Program-made: the position numbers and the translations under genes | Notes under the pieces: generated by a model | What the model was told of the DNA's origin: nothing | Databases searched by the model: none | Seen by the model: only the letters and a program-made list of their open reading frames with translations | DNA from: Gammaproteobacteria bacterium | GTDB lineage: Bacteria > Pseudomonadota > Gammaproteobacteria > Ga0077536 | Reading direction: 5' to 3' | Assembly: GCA_016209015.1 (NCBI GenBank) | Contig: JACQWY010000038.1 | Span: 62,001-126,000 of the forward strand | DNA: 64,000 bases | Shown: piece by piece, positions 43,725 through 53,011 of the stretch | Layout: each line of letters begins with the position of its first letter | Position numbering within the stretch: the stretch's first letter is position 1

Positions 43725-45293
43725 ATGAACGAACGCGCCCCGCAGCCCGCCTCGAAAGACGTCTCGAGCCTGCGCTCGACGGTGGAGTGGTTCCGCTCCA
43801 GGGGTTATCTCGTCGAGACCGATCGCGAAGTCGATCCCGATCTCGAGATCACGGGCCTGCAGAAGATCTTCGACGGCAGCCTGCCGATGCTTTTCAACAA
43901 CGTGAAGGGCAAGCCGCACGTCCGGGCGATCACGAATCTCTTCTCCGACATCCGCATCATCGAGGAGATGTTCGGCTGGAAGGATTCACCGGATCGCGTG
44001 CGCCAGGTGGCCCGCGCGATCGACCGGCCGCTGAAGCCCGTCGTCATCGAGCAGGGCGAAGCGCCGGTGCAGGAGGAAGTGATCACGGGCGAGGTCGACG
44101 TCAACGAGTGGATAACCGCCATCCGGCACACGCATCTCGAAACGGAGCTCACGATCGGCACCGGTATTTCCTGCGTCGTCGGTGAATACTTCGACGGCGG
44201 CACGCACATCGGCTACAACCGCATGAACTTCCGCTGGGGCAATGTCGGCACGTTCATGATTTCGCCCGGCTCCCACATGTGGCAGGTGATGACCGAGCAT
44301 TACAAGGACGATGCGCCGATCCCGCTCACGATGTGCTTCGGCGTGCCGCCGGCCTGCACGTTCGTCGCGGGCGCGGGCTTCGATTACGCCGTGCTGCCGA
44401 AGGGCTGCGACGAGATCGGTATCGCGGGCGCGATCCAGGGCTCGCCGGTCCGGCTCGTGAAGTGCCGGACGATCGACGCCTACACGCTCGCGGACGCCGA
44501 GTACGTGCTCGAGGGCTATCTGCATCCGCGCGACAAGCGCTACGAAACGGCGGAAGCCGAGAAGCACGACAAGCAGGGCAAGTACTTCTTCCATCCCGAG
44601 TGGGCCGGCTACATGGGCAAGGCATACAAAGCGCCGACGTTCCACGTGACGGCACTCACCATGCGCAAGCGCGAAACGAAGCCGCTCATCTTCCCGCTCG
44701 GCGTCCACACCTCGGACGATTCGAACATCGACACCTCGGTGCGCGAGTCGGCGATCTTCGCGCTCTGCGAGCGCCTCCAGCCCGGCATCATCCAGAACGT
44801 GCACATTCCCTACTGCATGACGGACTGGGGCGGCTGCATCATCCAGGTCAGGAAGCGCAATCAGATCGAGGAAGGCTGGCAGCGCAATTTCCTGAGCGCG
44901 ATCCTTTCCTGCTCGCAGGGCATGCGGCTCGCGATCGCGGTCAGCGAGGACGTCGACATCTACTCGATGGACGACATCATGTGGTGCCTCACGACGCGCG
45001 TGAATCCGCGCGCCGACATTCTCAACCCCATTCCCGGCGGACGCGGCCAGACGTTCATGCCGGCCGAGCGCATGACCGCGGGCGAGAAGCAGTGGACGGC
45101 GTCGAACACGCAGTTCGAGGGCGGCATGGGTATCGACGCAACCGTGCCCTACGGCTACGAGCAGGACTTCCATCGGCCGGTCTACCCCGTCGATCGCGTG
45201 AAGGCCGAGGACTTCTTCAGCGCGGGCGACATCGAGAAGATGAAGTCGCGCATGGCGGGCTGGGTGCTGTCGCTCGCGAAGACCGGGCGCTAG
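43725..45293 (+). CDS. UbiD-family prenyl-FMN-dependent (de)carboxylase
   Basis: The 522-residue protein belongs to the UbiD family that reversibly decarboxylates aromatic or alpha,beta-unsaturated acids. Conserved elements: GYNRMNFRWGNVG with the cofactor/metal-binding Asn-Arg, FGVPPACTFVAGAG, DEIGIAGAIQGSPVRLVKC and DAEYVLEGYL (257-265), which carries catalytic glutamates. It differs from housekeeping UbiD by its position in a degradation cluster with a CoA-transferase and IclR regulator. The substrate is not known. Confidence 0.9.
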   Translation: MNERAPQPASKDVSSLRSTVEWFRSRGYLVETDREVDPDLEITGLQKIFDGSLPMLFNNVKGKPHVRAITNLFSDIRIIEEMFGWKDSPDRVRQVARAIDRPLKPVVIEQGEAPVQEEVITGEVDVNEWITAIRHTHLETELTIGTGISCVVGEYFDGGTHIGYNRMNFRWGNVGTFMISPGSHMWQVMTEHYKDDAPIPLTMCFGVPPACTFVAGAGFDYAVLPKGCDEIGIAGAIQGSPVRLVKCRTIDAYTLADAEYVLEGYLHPRDKRYETAEAEKHDKQGKYFFHPEWAGYMGKAYKAPTFHVTALTMRKRETKPLIFPLGVHTSDDSNIDTSVRESAIFALCERLQPGIIQNVHIPYCMTDWGGCIIQVRKRNQIEEGWQRNFLSAILSCSQGMRLAIAVSEDVDIYSMDDIMWCLTTRVNPRADILNPIPGGRGQTFMPAERMTAGEKQWTASNTQFEGGMGIDATVPYGYEQDFHRPVYPVDRVKAEDFFSAGDIEKMKSRMAGWVLSLAKTGR

Positions 45294-45308
45294 CGTCGGC
45301 GACGCGGC

Positions 45309-47675
45309 ATGCTCTCCGGCTACCGCGTCCTCGATTGCAGCAGCCGGCTCGGCTGGCTCGCCGGGCGGCTGCTCGCGGATCTCGGCGCGGACGTCGTGCG
45401 CGTCGAGGCACCGGGCACGGCACGCGACGCTCCCGAGTGGCAGGCCCAGCATGCGAATGCGCGTCTGCTCGAGCTCGACCTCGCCGTCCCCGCGGGACGC
45501 GAGGCGCTCGACGCGCTGCTCCCCGGCACGGACATCCTGTTCGAATCGGGACCCGGCGGGGTCTTCGCGCCGACGCGGCTCGCGACGCTCAATCCCGCCC
45601 TCGTCCACGTCTCGATCACGCCTTTCGGCTGCAGCGGTCCCAAGGCCGGCTGGCGTGCTTCGGATCTCGAGCTCATGGCGGCGGGCGGCGCACTCGCGCT
45701 CGCCGGCGAGCCGGGCGGCACGCCGCTGCGAATCACCGCGCCGCAGGCGCACTGCTGGGCCGGCGCGCAGGCCGCCGTCGGTGCCCTGACCGCGCTCGCC
45801 CACCGCCGGGCGACCGGCCACGGTCAGCACGTCGACGTCTCCGCGCAGGCGGCCGTCGTCATCGCGCTCTCCCACGCGCCGGCGTTCTACGATCTGCTCG
45901 GCCGCGTGCCGACGCGCGGCGGCGCGTTCATCACGGGCCGCTCGATCACCGGCGCGAGATTCCGCGCGTTCTGGCGCTGCGCCGACGGCTGGTTGAACTT
46001 CGCGCTCTACGGCGGGGCGGCCGGACAGCGTTCGAACGGGCAGCTCGTCGCGTGGATGCAGGAGTACGGCGCGCCGCTCGGCGCGCTCGCCGCCTGCGAC
46101 TGGGAGCGCTTCGATCCGAAGCTCGCGACGCAGGACGAGATCGACGCGCTCGAAGTCCCGATCGCGGAGTTCTTCGCGATGCTCTCGAAAGCCGAATTCC
46201 TGCGCGAGACGAATGCGCGCGAGATGCTCGGCTATCCCGTCGCGACGGTCGCCGACATCGCGGCCGATCCCCAGCTCGCGGCGCGGGACTACTGGCAGGA
46301 CGTCGTCGCCGCGGACGGCCGCACGCTGCGGCTCGGCGCGGGCTTCTGCCGAATCGACGGCGCGCGTCCGCGACTGCGTCATGCGCCGGGCCGGCGTGTC
46401 GACCTCCGCGCCCTGCGCGCCGAATTCGCCGCGCCGCGTACGCAGCCGCCTGCGCGGGACGGCGCTCCGGCGCCGGCGCTCGCCGGTCTGAAAGTCGTCG
46501 AGTTCGGCGCCTACGCCGCCGGCCCGCACGTCGGCAAGATGCTCGCGACGTTCGGCGCGACCGTGGTCCACGTCGAGTCGCGCGGCCGTCCCGACGGTTT
46601 CCGCACGGAGTATCCGCCGTTCCTCGACGATCGCCCGGGGCTCGATCGCGCGGGCTGCTTCGCCTGGTTCAACGATTCGAAGTGCGACGTCACGCTCGAG
46701 CTCAAGAACCCGGCGGGACGCGCGATCGCCGAGCGCCTGCTCGGGTGGGCGGACGTCGTCGTCGAGAACATGCGCCCGGGCGTGATGGCGCGCCTCGGTC
46801 TCGGTTACGAGCACGCCGCGTCGCGCAATCCGGGCCTCGTCATGCTCTCGACCTGCAACATGGGGCAGACCGGGCCGCGCGCGCAGACGCCGGGCTTCGG
46901 CTCGCAGCTCTCCGCGCTCGCCGGCTTCTGCGGCCTCACCGGGGCGCCGGAGGGTCCACCCATGCTGCTCTACGGCCCTTACATCGATTTCATCGCCTCC
47001 ACGCTCGGCGCGGTCGCCGTGCTCGCCGCGCTCGACCGCAGCCGCGCGAGCGGTCGCGGGGCGTGGATCGATCTCGCCCAGTACGAAGCGGGGCTCTCGT
47101 TCCTGGCAGGTCCGCTGTGCGCCTGGCACCGCGACGGGCGGATCGCCGAGCGCGCGGGCAACCGCGATCCGCTCGCCGTCCCGCACGACGCCTGGCGCTG
47201 CCGCGGCGGCTGGCTCGCGCTGTCGTGTCACGACGACGCGGAGTTCGAACGGCTCGCCGCGGCGATCGGCAATCCGGCGCTCGCGTCCGACCCGCGCTTC
47301 GCGACCGCGGCGGCGCGGCGTACGCATCTCGCGGCGCTCGACGGCGTCGTCGGCGCCTGGGCGGATGCGCAGGAGGCGGCGACGGCGGCCGCGCACCTCC
47401 AGGCGGCGGGCGTGCACGCGCACGTGGTGAACGACGTCGCGGCGCTGTTCGCGGATCCGCAGCTCGTCCACCGCCGGGTCTGGCGCCGCCGCCGCCACGG
47501 TGCAATGGGACTCGTGACGAGCTACTTCTCGGCTTTCGATCTGGCGCGCTGCCCGGGCGACGTCACCGCCGCGGCACCGCTGCTCGGCGCGGACAACGCC
47601 TATGTGTGCCGCGAGCTGCTCGGGATGAGCGCGGCCGAATTCGCGAGCAGCACCGCCGCCGGCGCCTTCGACTGA
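45309..47675 (+). CDS. Tandem CaiB/BaiF family CoA-transferase (two fused domains)
   Basis: This 788-residue protein contains two CaiB/BaiF class III CoA-transferase domains in one chain (about 4-370 and 394-770). Each keeps the catalytic aspartate that forms the acyl/CoA intermediates: Asp176 in GQHVDVSAQ and Asp588 in GRGAWIDLAQYE. Single-domain relatives are normally interlocked dimers of about 400 residues, so this looks like a fused heterodimer. It starts 15 bases after ubiD, implying that the UbiD product or substrate is handled as a CoA thioester. Confidence 0.88.
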   Translation: MLSGYRVLDCSSRLGWLAGRLLADLGADVVRVEAPGTARDAPEWQAQHANARLLELDLAVPAGREALDALLPGTDILFESGPGGVFAPTRLATLNPALVHVSITPFGCSGPKAGWRASDLELMAAGGALALAGEPGGTPLRITAPQAHCWAGAQAAVGALTALAHRRATGHGQHVDVSAQAAVVIALSHAPAFYDLLGRVPTRGGAFITGRSITGARFRAFWRCADGWLNFALYGGAAGQRSNGQLVAWMQEYGAPLGALAACDWERFDPKLATQDEIDALEVPIAEFFAMLSKAEFLRETNAREMLGYPVATVADIAADPQLAARDYWQDVVAADGRTLRLGAGFCRIDGARPRLRHAPGRRVDLRALRAEFAAPRTQPPARDGAPAPALAGLKVVEFGAYAAGPHVGKMLATFGATVVHVESRGRPDGFRTEYPPFLDDRPGLDRAGCFAWFNDSKCDVTLELKNPAGRAIAERLLGWADVVVENMRPGVMARLGLGYEHAASRNPGLVMLSTCNMGQTGPRAQTPGFGSQLSALAGFCGLTGAPEGPPMLLYGPYIDFIASTLGAVAVLAALDRSRASGRGAWIDLAQYEAGLSFLAGPLCAWHRDGRIAERAGNRDPLAVPHDAWRCRGGWLALSCHDDAEFERLAAAIGNPALASDPRFATAAARRTHLAALDGVVGAWADAQEAATAAAHLQAAGVHAHVVNDVAALFADPQLVHRRVWRRRRHGAMGLVTSYFSAFDLARCPGDVTAAAPLLGADNAYVCRELLGMSAAEFASSTAAGAFD

Positions 47676-47761
47676 GGTGCGGCGTGCGGGCGGCGCGGCC
47701 CCGGGTGCCGCGTCCGGCTGCCATCGACAACAGAGCCCGGGCTCACGCGAGGAGGACGGAC

Positions 47762-48529
47762 ATGCATGCGGGATTCGACGTTTCCGGAAAAGTCGTCGTC
47801 GTCACCGGCGGCGGCCAGGGCATCGGGCGCGTCTACGCGCAGGCGTTCGCGGCAGCCGGCGCGCTGCCGGTGATCGCCGATCGGCACGCGGAAGCGGGCG
47901 CGGCGGTCGCCGCCGCACTGCGCGAGGCCGGTCACGAGGCGACCGCGTTCACGACGGACATCGCGGACCCGGCCTCGGTGGATGCGCTCGTGACTGCCGT
48001 GCTCGCGCGCCACGGCCGCATCGACGTGCTCGTCAACAATGCCTCGATCTTCTCCACGCTGACGCTGCGCGGCTTCACCGAGATCCCGCTGGAGGAATGG
48101 GATCACGTGCTGCGCGTGAACGTAACGGGGAGTTTTCTCATGACGCGGGCGGTCGCCCCGGGCATGAAGTCGCGCGGCTGGGGTCGCGTGATCAACATGG
48201 CCTCGGCGGCGGTGAACATGGGGCGGCCGAACTACCTCCATTACACGACCTCGAAAGCCGCGGTGATCGGCATGACGCGCAGCCTCGCCCGCGAGCTCGG
48301 CGCGCACGGCATCACCGTGAACGCCGTGCTGCCGGGCGCGACGACGACCGAGGTCCCGCGCGAGACCGTCACGCCGCAGCAGAAGGCCGCGATGATCGCG
48401 ATGCGCAGCGTGCCGCGCGAGGAGGTCCCGGAGGATCTCGTCGGTACCGTGCTGTTCCTCGCCTCGGAAGCGAGCGCCTTCGTCACCGGTCAATCGATCA
48501 CCGTGGACGGCGGACTGACGTTCCTCTGA
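47762..48529 (+). CDS. Short-chain dehydrogenase/reductase
   Basis: This 255-residue SDR has the NAD(P)-binding TGGGQGIGR motif (about 15-23), a DTxx-like IADPASVD stretch, NNAS, the catalytic Ser in INMASAAVNMG and YTTSK with the Tyr and Lys. The chain ends GQSITVDGGLTFL, typical of classical SDRs. The ATG at 47762 follows GGAGGACGGAC. It is downstream of the CoA-transferase and could oxidise a hydroxyl intermediate of the same pathway. Confidence 0.88.
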   Translation: MHAGFDVSGKVVVVTGGGQGIGRVYAQAFAAAGALPVIADRHAEAGAAVAAALREAGHEATAFTTDIADPASVDALVTAVLARHGRIDVLVNNASIFSTLTLRGFTEIPLEEWDHVLRVNVTGSFLMTRAVAPGMKSRGWGRVINMASAAVNMGRPNYLHYTTSKAAVIGMTRSLARELGAHGITVNAVLPGATTTEVPRETVTPQQKAAMIAMRSVPREEVPEDLVGTVLFLASEASAFVTGQSITVDGGLTFL

Positions 48530-48611
48530 GCCGTCCCGGGCGGGCTCCGCGGGTTCACCTTTGACCCCCGGCGCCGATACACTGAGCACCTTCGCGACGA
48601 GGAACAATGCA

Positions 48612-48953
48612 ATGCCCAAACCACGTATCGGCTCCTGCCCCATGTTCGGACTCTTGCGGGACGGCAAGATCCAGGAGTTCAACGAACGGAAGGCGAAAGG
48701 CCAGGCCTGCGACCTGCGCGCCACGGACCTCAGCCGCATCGACCTGCGGGAAATGGATGCCACGGGGCTCGACCTCGGCGACTGCTATTTCCGGATGTCC
48801 GATCTGCGCGGCATCGATTTCCGCAAGTCGAACCTCGAAGGCGCGAGCATCGCGCTCGCGAACGTCTCCGGCTGCTTCTTCCCGTCCGAGGTCACCGCCG
48901 ACGAGCTGCTGCTCGCGCTCCAGCACGGCACCCGCATCCGCTATCGCCGCTAG
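48612..48953 (+). CDS. Small pentapeptide-repeat protein
   Basis: This 113-residue protein begins MPKPRIGSCPMFGLLRDGK and contains about ten pentapeptide-like units (DLRATDLSRIDLREMDATGLDLGDCYFRMSDLRGIDF), a right-handed beta-helix that some members use to mimic DNA. The role here is unknown. The ATG at 48612 follows GAGGA; an upstream in-frame start at 48561 would add an unlikely segment. A GGCCGCCGCGGCGGCC palindrome (48965-48980) follows the gene without a T-run. Confidence 0.65.
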   Translation: MPKPRIGSCPMFGLLRDGKIQEFNERKAKGQACDLRATDLSRIDLREMDATGLDLGDCYFRMSDLRGIDFRKSNLEGASIALANVSGCFFPSEVTADELLLALQHGTRIRYRR

Positions 48954-49126
48954 TCCGGAGCGCCGGCCGCCGCGGCGGCCGCCTGCCGTTTCGCGGCGGG
49001 ATCTGGTTACAATGCCGTCGCGGCGCAGGGCCGCTCTCGCATGATCTCGCAACCCCGCCCTCACCCCCGAGGGCACTGGCCGTCCGGAGCGGAGAGTCGG
49101 CAGGCCGAGAACCCGAGGACGGACGC

Positions 49127-49522
49127 ATGTATTCGAAACTGATCCTGAGCCTCGACGACTGCAAGCGCGTCGCCGCCGCGGCGGAAGAGGAAGCGCGGGC
49201 GAACGGCTGGAACGTGGTCATCGCCATCGTCGACGATGCCGGCCATCTCATGTACCTGCAGCGCGAAAAAGTGCAGCTCGGCAGCGTCGAGGTCGCCATC
49301 ACGAAAGCGAAGGTCGCCGTCATGTTTCGCCGCCCCACCCGCTTCTGGGAGGACACGGTGGCGAGCGGCCGTCACGGCTATCTCGCCATGCCCGGCATGC
49401 TGCCCATCGAAGGCGGCGTACCGCTCATCCACGAAGGGGAAATCGTCGGCGCGATCGGCATCAGCGGCGTGAAGTCCGCCGAGGACGGTCAGATCGCCGA
49501 GGCCGGCGCCCGCGCCCTCTGA
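49127..49522 (+). CDS. GlcG/HbpS-like (DUF336) protein
   Basis: This 131-residue protein is of the GlcG/HbpS family: LDDCKRVAAAAEEEARANGWNVVIAIVDDAGHLMYLQRE, then TKAKVAVMFRRPT, PGMLPIEGGVPLIHEGEIVGAIGISG. HbpS binds haem in streptomycetes; other members lie in catabolic operons with unknown roles. It converges on the amidase gene with 49 bp between the stops. GGAC upstream of the ATG is weak. Confidence 0.8.
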   Translation: MYSKLILSLDDCKRVAAAAEEEARANGWNVVIAIVDDAGHLMYLQREKVQLGSVEVAITKAKVAVMFRRPTRFWEDTVASGRHGYLAMPGMLPIEGGVPLIHEGEIVGAIGISGVKSAEDGQIAEAGARAL

Positions 49523-49571
49523 TTCCGCCGGTCCGATGCGGCATGCGCCGCACCGGACCGCATCCGGCCAG

Positions 49572-51092
49572 TCAGCCGCGCTTCCAGTCGAAAGACTTCT
49601 CGAAGGTATGCGAGGCGCGGAGGATCGTCGCCTCGTCGTAGTGCTTGCCGACGAGCATCATGCCGATCGGCAAGCCCTGCGACATCGCGCAGGGCACGTT
49701 CATCGCCGGATGCCCGGTCACGTCGAACGGGGCGGTGTTCGGCACCATCTCGAGTGCGCGCGCCACGTATTCCTCGCGGCTCGCGTCCGCCGCGGGAATC
49801 TTCGTCGCCTTGAGCGGCAGCGTCGGCAGCAGCAGCAGATCGACCTGCTCCAGCGCCTCGTCGTAGACCGCGCGCAGCGCACGGCCGAGGTTCTGCGCTT
49901 TCGCGTAGTAGCGGCCGTGATAACGCGTCTGCATGTACTCGCCGAGCAGCAGCACGAGCTTCGTCGTCTCGGAGAGATCGTTCGGGCGTTCGCGCCAGCC
50001 GCGGCCGTACGCATCGAGCAGGCTCGTCGTGTAGGCGCCCTTCCAGTTCGTGCCCATGGAGTTGCCCTTGAGCATGAGCGCGGTCGCGCCTTCCACGGCG
50101 ATCGCGTTCCAGATGTGGATGCCGTCGCGATGCATGGGCACGGAGACGGTCGAGACGACGGCGCCGAGCTTCTCGAAACGGCGGCCGGCGGCGAGCACCG
50201 CCTCGTCGACATCCGCTTCGGACAGCCCCGCCCATTCGAAACCTTCGGACAGGATGCCGATGCGCAGGCCTTCGATCTCGCCGGTCAGGGCCTTGCGGTA
50301 TTTCTGCGCCTTCGCGCCGCACTGGCGCGGGTCGAGACCGTCCTCGCCCGCGATCACTTCGAGCAGCAGCGCGCAGTCTTCGGTGGAGCGCGTCATGGGC
50401 CCGAGGTGATCGAGCGTCTGCTCGATCGGGAACGCGCCCGTGTACGGCACGAGGCCGTGCGTCGGCTTGAGACCGTAGACGCCGCACCAGCTCGCCGGGA
50501 TGCGGATCGAACCGCCCTGGTCGCCGCCGATCGCCATGTCGACCTCGCCGGTCGCGACGAGCACGCCGCTGCCCGCGGACGAGCCCCCGGCGCTGCGCGC
50601 GTGATCGTGGGGATTGCGCACCGGTCCGTTGTCCGTGGTGTGGCTGCCGCCCGAGAAGCACAGGCTTTCGCATTCCGACTTGCCGGCGATCTCGCCGCCG
50701 GCGTCGAGGATGCGCGTGACGATCGTCGCGTCGACGTCCGGCACGTAGCTCTCGAGCACCGAGGTGCCGTTCATCATCGGCACGCCGGCGACGCAGATGT
50801 TGTCCTTGATGGCGATCGTCCTGCCGCGCAGCGGCCCGGACGCGCTGCCGCGGATCGAGGTCTTGTAGTACCAGGCCTTGTGCGGATTCTCCTCGGGGCC
50901 CGGCCGGTAGCCGGGCGTGCGCGGATACTTCACGCGCGGCTTCGGCTCGACGAGCTCGTGGACGCGCTGATAGGACGCGAGCGTGCCCGCCATCAGGCCC
51001 TGGAACGATTGCAGGTCGTCCACGCTGAGGTCGAGGCCGAAGCTGGCCGCGATCGCTTCGATTTCGGCGAGCGAGGGCGTCTTGACGATCAT
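49572..51092 (-). CDS. Amidase (amidase-signature family)
   Basis: This 506-residue enzyme has the Ser-cisSer-Lys triad of the amidase-signature family: Lys96 in AIKDNICVAG, Ser171 in AGGSSAGSG and Ser195 in GGDQGGSIRIPAS. The fold continues with LGPMTRSTEDCALLLEVIAG. Aliphatic or aryl amide hydrolysis is expected; the closest general look is to nitrile-pathway amidases, but no nitrile hydratase is nearby. It is transcribed away from the DUF3237 gene, 67 bp apart on the same strand. Confidence 0.9.
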   Translation of the reverse strand: MIVKTPSLAEIEAIAASFGLDLSVDDLQSFQGLMAGTLASYQRVHELVEPKPRVKYPRTPGYRPGPEENPHKAWYYKTSIRGSASGPLRGRTIAIKDNICVAGVPMMNGTSVLESYVPDVDATIVTRILDAGGEIAGKSECESLCFSGGSHTTDNGPVRNPHDHARSAGGSSAGSGVLVATGEVDMAIGGDQGGSIRIPASWCGVYGLKPTHGLVPYTGAFPIEQTLDHLGPMTRSTEDCALLLEVIAGEDGLDPRQCGAKAQKYRKALTGEIEGLRIGILSEGFEWAGLSEADVDEAVLAAGRRFEKLGAVVSTVSVPMHRDGIHIWNAIAVEGATALMLKGNSMGTNWKGAYTTSLLDAYGRGWRERPNDLSETTKLVLLLGEYMQTRYHGRYYAKAQNLGRALRAVYDEALEQVDLLLLPTLPLKATKIPAADASREEYVARALEMVPNTAPFDVTGHPAMNVPCAMSQGLPIGMMLVGKHYDEATILRASHTFEKSFDWKRG

Positions 51093-51159
51093 GGTCGGAA
51101 CCTCCCGGGTCGGATCGCGGCCGGCGTCACGGCGCCGGCCATTGTGGTGACGGGCGCGC

Positions 51160-51618
51160 TCAATCCTTCGCGCAGAGGTACACGCGGTACTCGACGCGGT
51201 TCGGCCGGAAGCGACCCTCGGCGACCGCGACGGTGCGGTTCAACCAGGTGTACCGCGGATCCGAGGTCTCGAAGCGCGGCTGGGTGAAGAACGGCGTGTC
51301 GCCGTATTCCGTGCCCGGTCCCTTGCCGACGAGCGCGTCCATCATCGGCTGCGTGATCACGACCTTGCCGTAATACTGCAGGTAGATCAGCGCGCCGTCG
51401 TCGGTCTCGAACGTCGCGCGCACGTCGAGGTGGCCGACACCCTCGGCATCGATCAGCAGCCAGTCGCCGCCGCTCTCGAGGATCTTGCCCTTGAGCTTCG
51501 GACCCTCGAAACCGCCGCCGAGCACGTCGGCGATGATGCGATTCCCGAAAGGCGTGACGCCGAGATCGCGTAAGGGTTTCAGATCCCCGTAGTAGGTCAA
51601 GAGTGGTTCGAGCTTCAT
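51160..51618 (-). CDS. DUF3237 family protein
   Basis: This 152-residue protein has the DUF3237 look: GNRIIADVLGGGFEGPKLKGKILESGGDWLLI, DVRATFETDDGALIYLQYYGKVV and ETSDPRYTWLNRTVAVAEGRF near the end. The family is common in aromatic and terpene degradation clusters and has no established biochemical role. It is upstream of the amidase on the same strand and may share a transcript. Confidence 0.8.
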   Translation of the reverse strand: MKLEPLLTYYGDLKPLRDLGVTPFGNRIIADVLGGGFEGPKLKGKILESGGDWLLIDAEGVGHLDVRATFETDDGALIYLQYYGKVVITQPMMDALVGKGPGTEYGDTPFFTQPRFETSDPRYTWLNRTVAVAEGRFRPNRVEYRVYLCAKD

Positions 51619-51787
51619 ACAGTGCTCCGTCGTGGTTCAGGGTGACGCGCGGGATGGCGCATGTGCGGGCCCATGCGCCGGGTATTTCAGCACGGGGGCT
51701 CTGCGCTGGCTAGGCTGATCCGCGGCCGGGCGATTGGCGTAGGATACCGGCTGGATCCACGACGCACTGCCGCACGAAAACTCCGCC

Positions 51788-53011
51788 TTGAAGAATTCCG
51801 AGCTGCTGAACGCCTTGAAGATCGATCGCGACGCGCCGCCGCGCCGCTCGCGCGTGCCGGTGCTGATCGCGAGCCTCGCGATCGTGGGCGCGGCGGGTTT
51901 CGGCTGGTGGCGCTATGGCGCGGCGCCGGCGATCGAAGTCCAGACCGCACTCGCCGCGGCGCCCGGCGCGACACCCGCGGCGAACCCCGTGCTCGACGCG
52001 ACGGGCTACGTCACCGCGCGGCGGCAGGCGACGGTCTCGGCAAAGGTCACGGGACGCGTTCTCGAGGTCGCGATCGAGGAAGGCCAGCACGTCAAGGAAG
52101 GCGAGGTGCTCGCGCGGCTCGACCCCGTCGACGCGCAAGCCGCGCTCAATCTCGCCAGAGCCCAGCTCGCCGCAGCCGAAGCCCAGCTCGCGGACCTCCG
52201 CGTGCAGCTCGTGCAGGCGGCGCGCGACTCGCGGCGCCAGCAGGATCTCGTCGCCCGGCATCTGACGAGCACGCAGGCGGCGGACGACGCGGTCACGCAC
52301 GTGCAGTCGCTGCAGGCGCGGATCGTCGCGCAGGGGCGGCAGGTCGGCGTCGCGAAGCAGAACGTCGAGGTCGCCGCCGTCGGTCTGGACAATACGATCG
52401 TCCGCGCCCCGTTCGACGGCGTCGTGACCGTCAAGGCCGCGCAGCCGGGCGAAATCGTCTCGCCGATCTCCGCCGGCGGCGGCTTCACGCGCACCGGCAT
52501 CGGCACGGTCGTCGACATGGACTCGCTCGAGATCGAGGTCGACGTCAACGAGGCCTACATCAGCCGCGTCGCGCCGGACCAGTCCGCGACGGCGACGCTG
52601 AATGCCTATCCCGAATGGCACCTTCCGGCACGCGTGATCACGATCATCCCCGCCGCGGATCGCAGCAAGGCGACGGTCAAGGTGCGCATCGCCATCGAGA
52701 CGAAGGACCCGCGCATCGTGCCGGACATGGGCGTGCACGTCGGCTTCCTCGAAGAACCGAAAGCGCCCGCCGCCGCGCCCGCCGGCGTGCTGGTGCCGGC
52801 GCGTGCCGTGGCGATGACGGGCGCGGCCGCGAACGTCTTCGTGGTCGACGGTGACCACGTCGTGGCACGCACCGTGACACTCGGCAGGACGGCCGGCGAT
52901 CTGCGCGAAGTACTGAGCGGCCTCGCGGCCGGCGAGCGCGTCGTCGTCGCCCCGCCCGCCGGCCTGCGCGACGGCGCGCGCATCCGCCGCGACGGCGAGG
53001 CCCGCACGTGA
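51788..53011 (+). CDS. HlyD-type periplasmic adaptor of an ABC exporter
   Basis: This 407-residue protein has one N-terminal membrane anchor (about 22-42) and a HlyD/MFP pattern: a barrel-sandwich start (VTARRQATVSAKVTGRVLEVAIEEGQHVKEGEVLARLD), a coiled hairpin of about 80 residues, then APFDGVVTVKAAQPGEIVSP. The start is TTG at 51788 in LKNSELLNALKIDRDAPP, a segment that looks authentic as the cytoplasmic tail; no strong ribosome site is visible. The next gene starts with a GTGA overlap. Confidence 0.88.
   Translation: MKNSELLNALKIDRDAPPRRSRVPVLIASLAIVGAAGFGWWRYGAAPAIEVQTALAAAPGATPAANPVLDATGYVTARRQATVSAKVTGRVLEVAIEEGQHVKEGEVLARLDPVDAQAALNLARAQLAAAEAQLADLRVQLVQAARDSRRQQDLVARHLTSTQAADDAVTHVQSLQARIVAQGRQVGVAKQNVEVAAVGLDNTIVRAPFDGVVTVKAAQPGEIVSPISAGGGFTRTGIGTVVDMDSLEIEVDVNEAYISRVAPDQSATATLNAYPEWHLPARVITIIPAADRSKATVKVRIAIETKDPRIVPDMGVHVGFLEEPKAPAAAPAGVLVPARAVAMTGAAANVFVVDGDHVVARTVTLGRTAGDLREVLSGLAAGERVVVAPPAGLRDGARIRRDGEART

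Noticed and set aside
43986-47498. 1170-residue minus-strand open frame
   Set aside because: Arg/Glu-rich antisense shadow of ubiD and the CoA-transferase, without motifs.
44279-48529. 1416-residue plus-strand open frame
   Set aside because: It overlaps the UbiD and CaiB genes in another frame; only its end is real, as the SDR at 47762-48529.
48965-48980. GGCCGCCGCGGCGGCC palindrome as a terminator
   Set aside because: No T-run follows on either strand, and such palindromes arise easily in GC-rich sequence.
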